From Peribacillus kribbensis DSM 17871 (GTDB lineage: Bacteria > Bacillota > Bacilli > Bacillales > DSM-1321): a stretch of 64,000 nt of DNA. Positions 51,338 through 59,466 of the stretch are shown here, one piece after another (position 1 is the first letter of the stretch; each line of letters begins with the position of its first letter). The translations under genes and the position numbers were made by a program. The DNA is taken from the NCBI RefSeq assembly GCF_000430765.1, contig NZ_AUMQ01000035.1:17527-81526 (forward strand), read 5' to 3'. The notes under the pieces are model-generated. The model saw nothing but the letters and a program-made list of their open reading frames with translations. It had not been told where the DNA came from and did not search any database.

Positions 51338-52489
51338 GTGAATACCAGTTTTTATCGGGATACCTGGGCAGAAATTAATTTAGATTCTATATATGAAAAT
51401 ACAGCAAGAATGAAAAAGCGTCTGCCTGCTGATACCAGTTTGTTTGCTGTGGTAAAAGCCAATGCCTATGGCCATGGCTATGAACAGGTGGCAGAAACGG
51501 CTCTTGAAGCAGGTGCGGACAGGCTGGCTGTTGCTTTTCTGGACGAGGCGTTATACCTAAGGAATAAAGGGATCGGCTGCCCGATTTTGGTGCTGGGTGC
51601 AAGCAGGCCGGAAGACGCCGGAGTTGCATCTAAAGAAAACATTTCTTTAACTGTGTATTCGGAGGAATGGCTTCAACAGGCCAAAAACTATATCCAGCAT
51701 GCTCCTCTTTTGGTACACATAAAATGTGATACGGGCATGGGGCGCCTTGGTCTTAAGACGAAGGAGGAGCTGAAAGCTGTGGAGCAGCTTCTAGCGCTAG
51801 GGGAGTCTTTCTGCTTTGAGGGGATTTTTACTCATTTCGCTACAGCGGATGAAATTGAAACTGTCTATTATGAGCAGCAGCTTGATAAATTTAAAGAATT
51901 CATCAGCTGTCTGGATGTTCTTCCGCCTCTGGTTCATTGCAGCAATAGTGCCGCGTCGCTCAGATTTAAAGAAAGTATTTTTAATGCGGTGCGCCTCGGC
52001 ATATCCATGTACGGGCTTTCTCCTTCACCCGAAATGAAGCCGCTGCTTCCTTACGAATTGCAGGAAGCCTTATCGTTAAAAACCAAAATCGTTTCGGTGA
52101 AAAAGCTGTCAAAAGGGGAAAGTGTCAGCTATGGAGCTGTGTATACAGCTGAAGGGGAGGAATGGATTGCCGTTCTGCCGATAGGCTATGCCGACGGATT
52201 CATTCGAAAGCTTCAAGGCCAGGAGGTGCTGATCAAGGGGATACGGGTTCCGATCGTGGGAAGAATTTGTATGGATCAGTGCATGGTCCGGCTTCCTTAT
52301 GAAATGGAAATTGGCACAGAGGCTACTCTGATAGGAACAAATGGCAGAGAAAAAATATCGGTTGATGAAATTGCCGCAAAGCTTGAAACCATTAACTATG
52401 AAGTTACCTGTATGATTGCAGCGAGGGTTCCCAGAGTGTATTACAGGCGGGGAGAAAGAGTGATTACCAAAAATTCCTTGCTTGAATAA
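51338..52489 (+). CDS. alr: Alanine racemase
   Basis: PLP enzyme that makes D-alanine for the cell wall, 383 residues. The PLP lysine is Lys40 in [19 protein letters not shown]. The N-terminal TIM barrel includes [19 protein letters not shown] and [20 protein letters not shown]. The C-terminal beta domain has the second catalytic Tyr in [20 protein letters not shown], plus [10 protein letters not shown] and [11 protein letters not shown]. The start is GTG at 51338, after GGACGGGAATAAC. The endoribonuclease toxin-antitoxin pair follows, as in B. subtilis. Confidence 0.96.
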   Translation: MNTSFYRDTWAEINLDSIYENTARMKKRLPADTSLFAVVKANAYGHGYEQVAETALEAGADRLAVAFLDEALYLRNKGIGCPILVLGASRPEDAGVASKENISLTVYSEEWLQQAKNYIQHAPLLVHIKCDTGMGRLGLKTKEELKAVEQLLALGESFCFEGIFTHFATADEIETVYYEQQLDKFKEFISCLDVLPPLVHCSNSAASLRFKESIFNAVRLGISMYGLSPSPEMKPLLPYELQEALSLKTKIVSVKKLSKGESVSYGAVYTAEGEEWIAVLPIGYADGFIRKLQGQEVLIKGIRVPIVGRICMDQCMVRLPYEMEIGTEATLIGTNGREKISVDEIAAKLETINYEVTCMIAARVPRVYYRRGERVITKNSLLE

Positions 52490-52660
52490 GCTTTATAAAT
52501 CAATAAAATTTTAGTAAAATCATAATTACTTGCATAAAAAGCCTTGAAGTTTGCAGATAATAGAATAAAGATTTAACAATGCTCTTTGCATATATACGCA
52601 TTAATGGTAATATGGTAAAGGGAAGATATAAGGTGTGTAGTGATGGTGGAGGTGTTGTTT

Positions 52661-52942
52661 GTGTCTGAATCCAGCGCAACAAGAGAGATATTGGTTCGAT
52701 TACCTCAAAATCTTTTATCAGAGTTAGATGGGTATGTAAAAGAGGAAAATGTCAATCGCAGCGAATTTATCTATCGTGCGACCGAAATGTATCTTCGCGA
52801 ACGTAAAAAAAGAGAATTTCGCGAATCTATGAAACGTGGCTATATCGAAATGGCAGTCATAAATTTATCTATTGCATCAGAAGCTTTTCTTGCAGAGTAT
52901 GAGGCTGACCATTGTGTGGAACGTTTAGTAAGCGGAGGTTAA
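52661..52942 (+). CDS. ndoAI: Antitoxin EndoAI (MazE-type, ribbon-helix-helix)
   Basis: Neutralises the toxin EndoA and represses the operon through an N-terminal ribbon-helix-helix domain ([20 protein letters not shown], then [15 protein letters not shown]). The C-terminal part, [20 protein letters not shown] and VERLVSGG, binds the toxin. The start is GTG at 52661 with GGAGG 8 bases before, giving 93 residues, the same length as the B. subtilis protein; longer frames would include the ribosome site. The toxin gene starts four bases after its stop. Confidence 0.94.
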   Translation: MSESSATREILVRLPQNLLSELDGYVKEENVNRSEFIYRATEMYLRERKKREFRESMKRGYIEMAVINLSIASEAFLAEYEADHCVERLVSGG

Positions 52943-52946
52943 GCCT

Positions 52947-53300
52947 TTGATTGTAGTTAAGCGCGGTGACGTATACTTCGCAGACCTGTCACCGGTGGTC
53001 GGCTCTGAGCAGGGCGGAACACGTCCGGTGCTTGTTATTCAGAATGATATTGGCAATCGTTTCAGCCCAACTGTAATTGTGGCGGCAATCACTGCCCAAA
53101 TACAAAAAGCCAAGCTGCCCACGCATGTAGAAATAAACGCCAAGCGCTACGGTTTTGAAAGAGATTCCGTTATTCTATTGGAGCAGATACGCACCATTGA
53201 TAAGCAGCGCTTAACTGACAAGATCACTCATCTTGATGAAGAAATGATGAAAAAAGTCGATGACGCATTGCAGATCAGCTTAGGGCTAATAGATTTTTAA
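52947..53300 (+). CDS. ndoA: Endoribonuclease toxin EndoA (MazF family)
   Basis: Cleaves mRNA at U^ACAU sites in the B. subtilis homologue. The 117-residue sequence is almost identical to the known protein: [20 protein letters not shown] with the RNA-contact loop, [40 protein letters not shown] and [20 protein letters not shown] (catalytic Arg and Thr). The start is TTG at 52947, as in B. subtilis; GGAGG inside the end of ndoAI serves as ribosome site. A terminator follows at 53321. It lies directly upstream of the sigB operon, in the conserved order. Confidence 0.96.
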   Translation: MIVVKRGDVYFADLSPVVGSEQGGTRPVLVIQNDIGNRFSPTVIVAAITAQIQKAKLPTHVEINAKRYGFERDSVILLEQIRTIDKQRLTDKITHLDEEMMKKVDDALQISLGLIDF

Positions 53301-53320
53301 AATTTATAAGCGCAAAACAA

Positions 53321-53346
53321 AACGCTCATTCGGGAGCGTTTTTTTA
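53321..53346 (+). terminator. Terminator after ndoA
   Basis: Stem aacgctc / gagcgtt with a short loop, followed by seven T. Confidence 0.88.
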
Positions 53347-53562
53347 TTTTGTTTTGAAGACTTAAACATGGGCATGCAAACGGATTTTTATGAGCAGAAT
53401 AAGCCAGATATCTTTTGGAGACCGTGCGAAGTTCTGCAGAAAATCCTGCTTTTCAAGCAGGAGAAATGAAGGCGCTCTCCGAATGGGAAATATAATGAAA
53501 AATACAAAAAATCCTTCGGTTATCTTGAAGGGAAATGCCACTTTAAATTGCGTATGTATCAT

Positions 53563-53592
53563 TTGACGGATTTATGGATTAGACATTATAGT
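53563..53592 (+). promoter_or_regulatory. Candidate SigA promoter of the rsb operon
   Basis: TTGACG (53563-53568) and TATAGT (53587-53592) are separated by 18 bases, giving a leader of about 170 bases before rsbR. The rest of the 469-base gap holds two small hairpins (tcctgctt / aagcagga at about 53445 and ggagca / tgctcc at about 53644) and nothing coding. Confidence 0.45.
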
Positions 53593-53769
53593 GAAAAAGT
53601 GGAGCTGGAAATTGTCAAGCGTTTTTTCGGCTGAAAAATATCCGGGAGCAAGACTGCTCCGTGTAATTATAAATCTTCATTAATATTTTTACCAGGTTTA
53701 TGACAATTGTCTAACAAGTAGTAAAAGGGTCAATTCGTATCGAGGGGTATGATAAAATAGGAGGGAATA

Positions 53770-54603
53770 ATGAATAAACTCATATACAATTATATCAAGG
53801 AGAATCGAAGCCGAATTTTAGATACATGGATTCAAAATATGCGGAATAAGGCAGATGAACGGCTGATCAAGGGGGTATCGACAGAGGTTTTTGAAAGCAC
53901 CAGTGATGAATTCGTCGAAATGATTATTTCGCGGCTGACTGAAAAAGAAGAAGAATTCCTCAGCCTTTTAACCGACTTTGCAGAAAAAGTAGTCAGGCTG
54001 GGCTGGCCCCTTGTTTTTGTAAATGAAGGGCTCAAAGAATTCGAGAAGATCGTTTATGGAGGACTGGTGGATCAGGGGCTGGTCAATCAGGATAAACTAC
54101 TAGAAGTTGTTGGCGATCTCGATAGTTTTATGACACCTATGCAAAATGAAGTTGTAAATATGTATTCACAAATTTGGGAAAAAACAGTTTCCCTTCAAAA
54201 AATTGCCCTTCAAGAATTGTCAGCCCCTCTAATTCCTGTTCTTGACCGAATAACGGTGATGCCTCTTGTCGGAACAATTGATACAGAACGGGCCAAGCAG
54301 ATCATGGAAAATCTGCTGAACGGGGTTGTAAATCACCGTTCGGAGGTTGTCTTGATCGATATAACCGGGGTTCCGGTCGTTGATACAATGGTAGCTCATC
54401 ATATAATCCAGGCGGCTGAGGCCGTCCGCCTTGTAGGGGCGCACTGCATGCTTTGCGGGATACGGCCGGAAATTGCCCAGACTATCGTGAATCTTGGAAT
54501 TAATTTGAATGAAATTACTACAAAAAATTCCCTTCAAAAAGGAATTGAAGCTGCATTGGAAATAACATCCCGTCAAATTGTGGAGATGGAGGAAGTAGAA
54601 TGA
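53770..54603 (+). CDS. rsbR: Stressosome protein RsbR (RsbRA)
   Basis: Scaffold and sensor subunit of the stressosome, the cytoplasmic complex that starts the SigB response to environmental stress. The N-terminal 150 residues form the non-haem globin-like sensor domain ([40 protein letters not shown]). The C-terminal STAS domain (about 160-270) includes [20 protein letters not shown], with the Thr residues phosphorylated by RsbT. It has 277 residues, the same as the B. subtilis protein within a few. AGGAGGG precedes the ATG. It overlaps rsbS by four bases and heads rsbRSTUVW-sigB-rsbX. Confidence 0.95.
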   Translation: MNKLIYNYIKENRSRILDTWIQNMRNKADERLIKGVSTEVFESTSDEFVEMIISRLTEKEEEFLSLLTDFAEKVVRLGWPLVFVNEGLKEFEKIVYGGLVDQGLVNQDKLLEVVGDLDSFMTPMQNEVVNMYSQIWEKTVSLQKIALQELSAPLIPVLDRITVMPLVGTIDTERAKQIMENLLNGVVNHRSEVVLIDITGVPVVDTMVAHHIIQAAEAVRLVGAHCMLCGIRPEIAQTIVNLGINLNEITTKNSLQKGIEAALEITSRQIVEMEEVE

Positions 54604-54956
54604 GAATCCCCATTTTAAAGCTTTATGATTGTTTACTGGTATCGATCCAATGGGAATTGGATGACGCCACTGCCCTGCAGTTCCAGGAGGACTTACTTCA
54701 TAAAATTCACCAGACCAGCGCTAATGGAGTGGTAATTGACATTACCTCCATCGATTTCATAGATTCATTTATCGCCAAAGTATTGGGTGATGTAGTCAGT
54801 ATGTCTAAGCTGATGGGAGCGAAGGTGGTCATTACAGGAATTCAGCCTGCAGTAGCCATAACGCTTATTGAATTAGGCATAGTGCTCGACGATGTCCTTA
54901 CGGCCTTAGATCTAGAAAAAGGTTTGGAGAAATTACAACAGGAATTGGGGGACTAG
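54600..54956 (+). CDS. rsbS: Stressosome STAS protein RsbS
   Basis: Antagonist that holds RsbT in the stressosome until phosphorylated. It is a single STAS domain of 118 residues. The phosphorylation site Ser is in [20 protein letters not shown] (about residue 59). [20 protein letters not shown] follows. It overlaps rsbR and is followed five bases later by rsbT, so the three stressosome genes are translated together. Confidence 0.96.
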   Translation: MRIPILKLYDCLLVSIQWELDDATALQFQEDLLHKIHQTSANGVVIDITSIDFIDSFIAKVLGDVVSMSKLMGAKVVITGIQPAVAITLIELGIVLDDVLTALDLEKGLEKLQQELGD

Positions 54957-54960
54957 AAGA

Positions 54961-55362
54961 ATGGAATTCCAATCCTGCGTAAAGATTATAAATGAATGGG
55001 ATATCGTAGCAGCACGCCAGCTTGGCCGTAATGTTGCTAAAGAGCTTGGTTTCGGTACTGTCGACCAGGCAAGGATCACCACTGCAATCAGTGAACTGGC
55101 AAGGAATATTTATTTATATGCGGGTCAGGGCAAGGTATGCATCGAAAAACTTTATGAAGGCGGTAAATCAGGCCTGCTGATTATCGCTTCCGATGAAGGG
55201 CCTGGAATACCCGATGTGAGAAAGGTAATGGAGGACGGATTTTCAACCTCAGGCGGCCTTGGAGCCGGCTTGCCTGGTGTAAAGCGGTTAATGGACGAAT
55301 TTGACCTCGATACGACTATCGGAAAGGGTACCGAAATTCGTGCCATAAAATGGCTCCGTTAG
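54961..55362 (+). CDS. rsbT: Serine/threonine kinase and RsbU activator RsbT
   Basis: GHKL-type kinase that phosphorylates RsbR and RsbS upon stress, then leaves the stressosome to activate the phosphatase RsbU. It has 133 residues. The N-box is ARITTAISELARNIYLYAGQ, the G1 box IIASDEGPGIPDVRKVMEDG and the G2 region STSGGLGAGLPGVKRLMDEF, all intact for ATP binding. rsbU begins 11 bases after its stop. Confidence 0.96.
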   Translation: MEFQSCVKIINEWDIVAARQLGRNVAKELGFGTVDQARITTAISELARNIYLYAGQGKVCIEKLYEGGKSGLLIIASDEGPGIPDVRKVMEDGFSTSGGLGAGLPGVKRLMDEFDLDTTIGKGTEIRAIKWLR

Positions 55363-55373
55363 GGGGAACCAGT

Positions 55374-56384
55374 ATGGAGGCTAGAGAGAACCTTGAAGAA
55401 AAGTATCGGGAAGCTCTTTCGAATTATTTAAAGGATCAGTCTGAACAGGCCTTATATCAGGGGCAGAAATACAGCCGGAAAACGATCGAACATAAAATTT
55501 CACCTGAAGAAATCATCAGTTTCCATAAGAGTACGCTAATGGACACCTATGATAACCTGCCGCCTGAGGTGCTTCATTCACTGGATTTTCTGCTGGAAGT
55601 TATGATGGGCTATGGCATAGCCTATCGTGAGCACCAGAATTTAAAGCATCTGCAGCAGGAGCTGAAGTCTGAGATTGAAATTGCTGCGAATGTTCAGCAT
55701 ACGCTGCTCGGTACAGATATTCCCGAAGTCGGCGGTTTAGAGATCGGTGCAGTCAGCGTGCCTGCCAAGCATATGAATGGAGACTATTATCATTTTGTTC
55801 AGGATGAAAATCAATGTGTAGGTGTCGCGATTGCGGATGTGATTGGCAAAGGAATTCCGGCTGCCCTGTGCATGTCAATGATTAAGTATGCTATGGACAG
55901 TCTTCCGGAGCATCGGCACTTCCCTAAGAGCGTACTGGAAAGCCTGAATCGTGTGGTGGAGCGGAATGTAGACCCCAGCATGTTCATTACCATGTTCTAT
56001 GGTTTGTTTGATCCATCGACTTCTATTTTTACTTACGCATCAGCAGGACATGAACCCGGTTTTTATTATAATGCAGCAACAAAGGAGTTTACTGACCTGA
56101 CAGCAAAAGGACTTCTGCTTGGGGTGGAAAAGAAAACGCAGTATGAGCAATACGAGAAGCATATCGGCTCTGGGGACATGATTGTGCTGATGTCTGATGG
56201 TGTGACAGAATGCCGGACAAGCGAAGGGTTTATTGAACGGAAAACGCTGATCGAATATATTGAGAAAAATATGCATCTTAGCGCTCAAGAAATGGTGAAT
56301 AATATTTATAAGCAGCTGGAGAAGCTGCAGCATTTCCAGTTGAGGGACGATTTTACATTAATTATTCTAAAGAGAAATGTTTAA
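55374..56384 (+). CDS. rsbU: PP2C-type phosphatase RsbU
   Basis: Dephosphorylates RsbV-P when bound by RsbT, releasing SigB. Residues 1-85 are the RsbT-binding helical domain (EKYREALSNYLKDQSEQALY, KISPEEIISFHKSTLMDTYD). Residues about 120-336 are the PP2C/SpoIIE domain with AKHMNGDYYHFVQDENQCVG, VAIADVIGKGIPAALCMSMI (metal Asp), FTYASAGHEPGFYYN and DMIVLMSDGVTECR. The start is ATG at 55374 after AGGGGG. It has 336 residues. A SigB promoter overlaps its stop codon region and drives the downstream genes. Confidence 0.96.
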   Translation: MEARENLEEKYREALSNYLKDQSEQALYQGQKYSRKTIEHKISPEEIISFHKSTLMDTYDNLPPEVLHSLDFLLEVMMGYGIAYREHQNLKHLQQELKSEIEIAANVQHTLLGTDIPEVGGLEIGAVSVPAKHMNGDYYHFVQDENQCVGVAIADVIGKGIPAALCMSMIKYAMDSLPEHRHFPKSVLESLNRVVERNVDPSMFITMFYGLFDPSTSIFTYASAGHEPGFYYNAATKEFTDLTAKGLLLGVEKKTQYEQYEKHIGSGDMIVLMSDGVTECRTSEGFIERKTLIEYIEKNMHLSAQEMVNNIYKQLEKLQHFQLRDDFTLIILKRNV

Positions 56385-56404
56385 GCGGTTAAATGGATGG
56401 GTAA
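56379..56404 (+). promoter_or_regulatory. Internal SigB promoter before rsbV
   Basis: GTTTAA (56379-56384), 14-base spacer, GGGTAA (56399-56404): one base from the SigB consensus. It lies 40 bases before rsbV, so SigB amplifies rsbV-rsbW-sigB-rsbX, as in B. subtilis. Confidence 0.93.
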
Positions 56405-56442
56405 ATATTAATTGCAATTGAGAGGAAAAGGTGGGTCAGTTT

Positions 56443-56775
56443 ATGAATATTACGATTGATGTACAAGATATAGAGTCAAAAGCAGCAGTGAAGGTGAAAG
56501 GCGAGATTGATGCTTATACAGCCCCGAAGCTTCGAGAAACTCTCTTCCCGCTGTCTGAACAGGAAAATGTCCAGATGGTTGTGGATCTTTCGGACGTTTC
56601 TTATATGGACAGCACGGGGCTGGGAGTGTTTGTAGGGTTATTTAAAAGCGTACGGGCCCACAATGGAGAATTCCGGTTGGTAGGGTTAACAGAGCGTCTT
56701 CGCCGTTTGTTTGATATTACGGGTCTAGCTGACATTATTGATATTAATAGCAATGCTGAAGGTGGAGTAAAATGA
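56443..56775 (+). CDS. rsbV: Anti-anti-sigma factor RsbV
   Basis: Binds the anti-sigma factor RsbW when unphosphorylated, which frees SigB. It is a STAS domain of 110 residues. The phosphorylatable Ser is in DLSDVSYMDSTGLGVFVGLF (about residue 57). GEIDAYTAPKLRETLFPLSE and RLRRLFDITGLADIIDI complete the family pattern. The start is ATG at 56443, 8 bases after AAGGTGG; a GTG at 56431 lies within that site. Its end overlaps the rsbW start. Confidence 0.96.
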   Translation: MNITIDVQDIESKAAVKVKGEIDAYTAPKLRETLFPLSEQENVQMVVDLSDVSYMDSTGLGVFVGLFKSVRAHNGEFRLVGLTERLRRLFDITGLADIIDINSNAEGGVK

Positions 56776-57245
56776 GTGAAACATTTGAATACATTGAAAT
56801 GAAGTTTCCCGCTAAGCCGGAATTCATTGGAGTGATCCGTTTAACGTTATCCGGAATTGCCAGCCGAATGGGCTTTGCATATGAGGATATCGAGGATCTA
56901 AAAATAGCGACAAGCGAAGCATGCACGAATGCGGTGCAGCATGCCTATAAAGAAAACGAAAAAGGCGAAGTGAAAATAAGCTTTGGACTTTATGAAGACC
57001 GCCTGGAGGTTATGGTGGCTGACAGCGGCCACAGCTGCAATTTCGATGAGGTTCGAAAAGGTCTGGGCCCATACAGCCAGAATCAGAATGTCGATCTTCT
57101 TAGAGAAGGAGGCTTAGGACTTTACCTCATCGAGTCTCTCATGGATGATGTGAAAATACATCAGCATGAAGGGGTAACGGTGTTCATGACTAAGTTTTTA
57201 GCAGGAGAGCAGGTGGAGAATGATGCAGAAAGAATCTCAACCTAA
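56772..57245 (+). CDS. rsbW: Anti-sigma B factor and RsbV kinase RsbW
   Basis: Holds SigB inactive and phosphorylates RsbV; a GHKL-fold kinase of 157 residues. The N-box is IATSEACTNAVQHAYKENEK, the G1 region VMVADSGHSCNFDEV and the G2 region LREGGLGLYLIESLMDDVKI. Start and stop codons overlap rsbV and sigB (26 bases with sigB), which helps keep RsbW and SigB in balance. Confidence 0.96.
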   Translation: MSETFEYIEMKFPAKPEFIGVIRLTLSGIASRMGFAYEDIEDLKIATSEACTNAVQHAYKENEKGEVKISFGLYEDRLEVMVADSGHSCNFDEVRKGLGPYSQNQNVDLLREGGLGLYLIESLMDDVKIHQHEGVTVFMTKFLAGEQVENDAERIST

Positions 57246-58014
57246 CCAGGCAGTAAAAGAAAAGGTAAACGAATGGATTAAAGCTTTCCAATTGCACCAG
57301 GATGAAGAAGCCCAAAATTCTCTTGTGCTGCATTATCAGGGTCTAGTTGAGACCATTGCAAGGAAATACTCAAAAGGCAAATCCTATCATGAGGATATTA
57401 TTCAGGTGGGTATGATCGGTCTTTTGGGAGCAATACGCAGATATGACGAGACATTTGGCAAAAGCTTTGAAGCCTTTGCAGTACCAACCATTATTGGAGA
57501 AATAAAACGTTTCCTGCGTGACAAAACATGGAGCGTCCATGTGCCGCGGCGCATTAAGGAATTAGGTCCTAAGATTAAAGTGACGGTTGAAGAGCTTACC
57601 ACTGAGCTGCATCGTTCCCCAAAAATTGAAGAAATAGCGTCTTACCTGGAGGTTTCCGAAGAGGAAGTCCTGGAAGCGATGGAAATGGGCAAGAGCTATC
57701 AGGCTCTATCCATCGATCATTCCATTGAAGCTGATTCCGATGGAGGAACAGTCACGCTTTTAGATATTTTTGGAAATGTAGATGAAGGCTTTGAAAAGGT
57801 AAATCAGCGTCTTGTTCTTGAAAGAGTTCTCCATGTACTGACCGATCGAGAGAAAAAGATCATCCAATACACGTATTTAGAAAACTTGAGCCAAAAAGAA
57901 GCTGGAGAACAGCTAGGCATTTCTCAAATGCATGTATCCCGTCTGCAGCGGAGGGCTATAAAGAAATTGCAGGAAGCCATTAATGCGGAAGCCAGTTCGG
58001 AGTATGCGAAATGA
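57220..58014 (+). CDS. sigB: RNA polymerase general-stress sigma factor SigB
   Basis: Directs transcription of the general stress regulon. It has 264 residues. Region 2 is seen as KYSKGKSYHEDIIQVGMIGL then SFEAFAVPTIIGEIKRFLRD with KTWSVHVPRR, nearly identical to B. subtilis SigB. Region 3 is ELGPKIKVTVEELTTELHRS and region 4 is EAGEQLGISQMHVSRLQRRA. The start is ATG at 57220 or 57223, both inside rsbW. It overlaps rsbX by four bases. SigB promoters at 13537, 18363 and 56379 in this window are likely targets. Confidence 0.97.
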   Translation: MMQKESQPNQAVKEKVNEWIKAFQLHQDEEAQNSLVLHYQGLVETIARKYSKGKSYHEDIIQVGMIGLLGAIRRYDETFGKSFEAFAVPTIIGEIKRFLRDKTWSVHVPRRIKELGPKIKVTVEELTTELHRSPKIEEIASYLEVSEEEVLEAMEMGKSYQALSIDHSIEADSDGGTVTLLDIFGNVDEGFEKVNQRLVLERVLHVLTDREKKIIQYTYLENLSQKEAGEQLGISQMHVSRLQRRAIKKLQEAINAEASSEYAK

Positions 58015-58613
58015 TCCAAACGCATGTGAAGGAGCAGCATCTAGAACTGCTGGTATCGCAATCCTCGAAGAATGACATGCCATATTGCGGGGATAGCTAT
58101 TTTTATACCGTGACCGATGATTATTTTATCTGTGTCTTGGCAGACGGCCTAGGAAGCGAGGAATTTGCTTATGAATCCTCTGCAGCTGTAACCGATGTTG
58201 TGAAAAGTAATCATCATTTAGATGTAGATACACTGATGAAGAAATGTAATGAAGTCCTGGTAAATAAAAGAGGAGCTGCTGTCTCCATTCTGAAGGTGAA
58301 TTTTAAGGAACAGGAATTTATCTATAGTTCAGTAGGAAACATCCGGTTCTTCTGTTATCTGCCAAATGGCAAGCTGATCTATCCGCTGCCTGTGACAGGT
58401 TATCTATCGGGACGTATGCAAAAGTATCATACTCAATACTATAAATACGAGCCAAACTCCAACTTCATTCTCCACTCAGATGGCCTGCAGATGATCGGCG
58501 CTAAACGGATTCTTAAATCCCATGCGCCTCTTCAGCAGACAGCCCATCTGTTACTTGAAGAAAACAGTGCTTATTCTGATGATACGACCTTTTTATTAGG
58601 GAGTCTGCTTTAA
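58011..58613 (+). CDS. rsbX: Phosphatase RsbX, negative feedback on the stressosome
   Basis: PP2C-type phosphatase that dephosphorylates RsbR and RsbS, resetting the stressosome after stress. It has 200 residues. Metal-binding Asp residues lie in PYCGDSYFYTVTDDYFICVL and ADGLGSEEFAYESS; later motifs are SVGNIRFFCYLPNG and ILHSDGLQMIG, ending SDDTTFLLGSLL. It is the last gene of the operon and overlaps sigB by four bases. A G-T-rich hairpin with a T-run overlaps its stop. Confidence 0.94.
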   Translation: MIQTHVKEQHLELLVSQSSKNDMPYCGDSYFYTVTDDYFICVLADGLGSEEFAYESSAAVTDVVKSNHHLDVDTLMKKCNEVLVNKRGAAVSILKVNFKEQEFIYSSVGNIRFFCYLPNGKLIYPLPVTGYLSGRMQKYHTQYYKYEPNSNFILHSDGLQMIGAKRILKSHAPLQQTAHLLLEENSAYSDDTTFLLGSLL

Positions 58614-58628
58614 TAGCGGGCTTTTTTA
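58600..58628 (+). terminator. Terminator at the end of the sigB operon
   Basis: Stem agtctgct / agcgggct with two G-T pairs and loop ttaat, which includes the rsbX stop, followed by six T. Confidence 0.65.
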
Positions 58629-58715
58629 TTTGCCGTAAACCAGATGTAAGTAAATACTGTGAAAATAAGAGGTTTACCTATATAATAAATCCAATTGAAA
58701 GAAAGGCGTGATGTT

Positions 58716-59243
58716 ATGGAATCGCGAACCGAATATGCTACTTTTGCAGGAGGATGCTTCTGGTGTATGGTAAAGCCCTTTGATGAACTTCCAGGTATTA
58801 AAGGGATTGTTTCAGGCTATACAGGGGGAGAAAAAGAAAATCCTTCTTATGGAGAAGTAAAAACAGGAACGACCGGCCATTATGAAGCTGTCCAAATCAC
58901 TTTTGATCCTGAAGTCTTCCCATATGAAAAGCTTTTGGAACTATACTGGCCGCAAATAGATCCGACCGATGATGAAGGACAATTCTTTGATCGCGGAAGC
59001 CAGTATAGAACAGCTATTTTTTATCATAATGATCATCAAAAGAGCCTGGCGCAAAAAACGCTAAAGGAGCTGGAGGAAAGCGGACGGTTTAAAAAGCCGA
59101 TTGTAACAGAAATTCTTCCTGCGGCGATTTTTTACCCTGCTGAGGAATACCATCAGGACTTTTATAAAAAAAATCCTAAGGAATATAAGCAGGAAAGAAT
59201 CGAATCTGGCAGAGATACATTCATTGAAGAAAATTGGAAATAA
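58716..59243 (+). CDS. msrA: Peptide-methionine (S)-S-oxide reductase MsrA
   Basis: Repairs oxidised methionine. The catalytic Cys is in FAGGCFWCMVKPFDELPGIK (GCFWC at residues 13-17). SGYTGGEKENPSYGEVKTGT and GHYEAVQITFDPEVFPYEKL complete the substrate pocket. YWPQIDPTDDEGQFFDRGSQ and YRTAIFYHNDHQK follow. It has 175 residues, the usual length for single-domain MsrA. The start is ATG at 58716; an upstream start at 58695 is less likely. It stands alone between rsbX and tex, where B. subtilis has none, and ends at a perfect terminator. No SigB promoter was seen. Confidence 0.96.
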   Translation: MESRTEYATFAGGCFWCMVKPFDELPGIKGIVSGYTGGEKENPSYGEVKTGTTGHYEAVQITFDPEVFPYEKLLELYWPQIDPTDDEGQFFDRGSQYRTAIFYHNDHQKSLAQKTLKELEESGRFKKPIVTEILPAAIFYPAEEYHQDFYKKNPKEYKQERIESGRDTFIEENWK

Positions 59244-59251
59244 AGCAGAAC

Positions 59252-59276
59252 ACCCAGGAATTCCTGGGTTTTTTAT
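59252..59276 (+). terminator. Terminator after msrA
   Basis: Palindrome acccaggaattcctgggt followed by TTTTTATTT. Confidence 0.88.
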
Positions 59277-59466
59277 TTACCTTCTAACATATCTTTTAAG
59301 TTTAAACAAACGTTTAATTAAATTGCTTCCTGGCTTAATCATGTGATCAGAACCAGTGTGCGCTTTTTAAACAAACGATTGATTTAGATCTTGGGAAGAT
59401 GGACGGTTCGCTCTCCTTTGGGCAATTTGATACTATAGTATATAGAGATTGAATGTGGAGGCCTGA

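Noticed and set aside
53362..53562. 66-residue minus-strand frame in the ndoA-rsbR gap
   Set aside because: AT-rich chance frame without a ribosome site; the region instead shows promoter-like and hairpin sequences.
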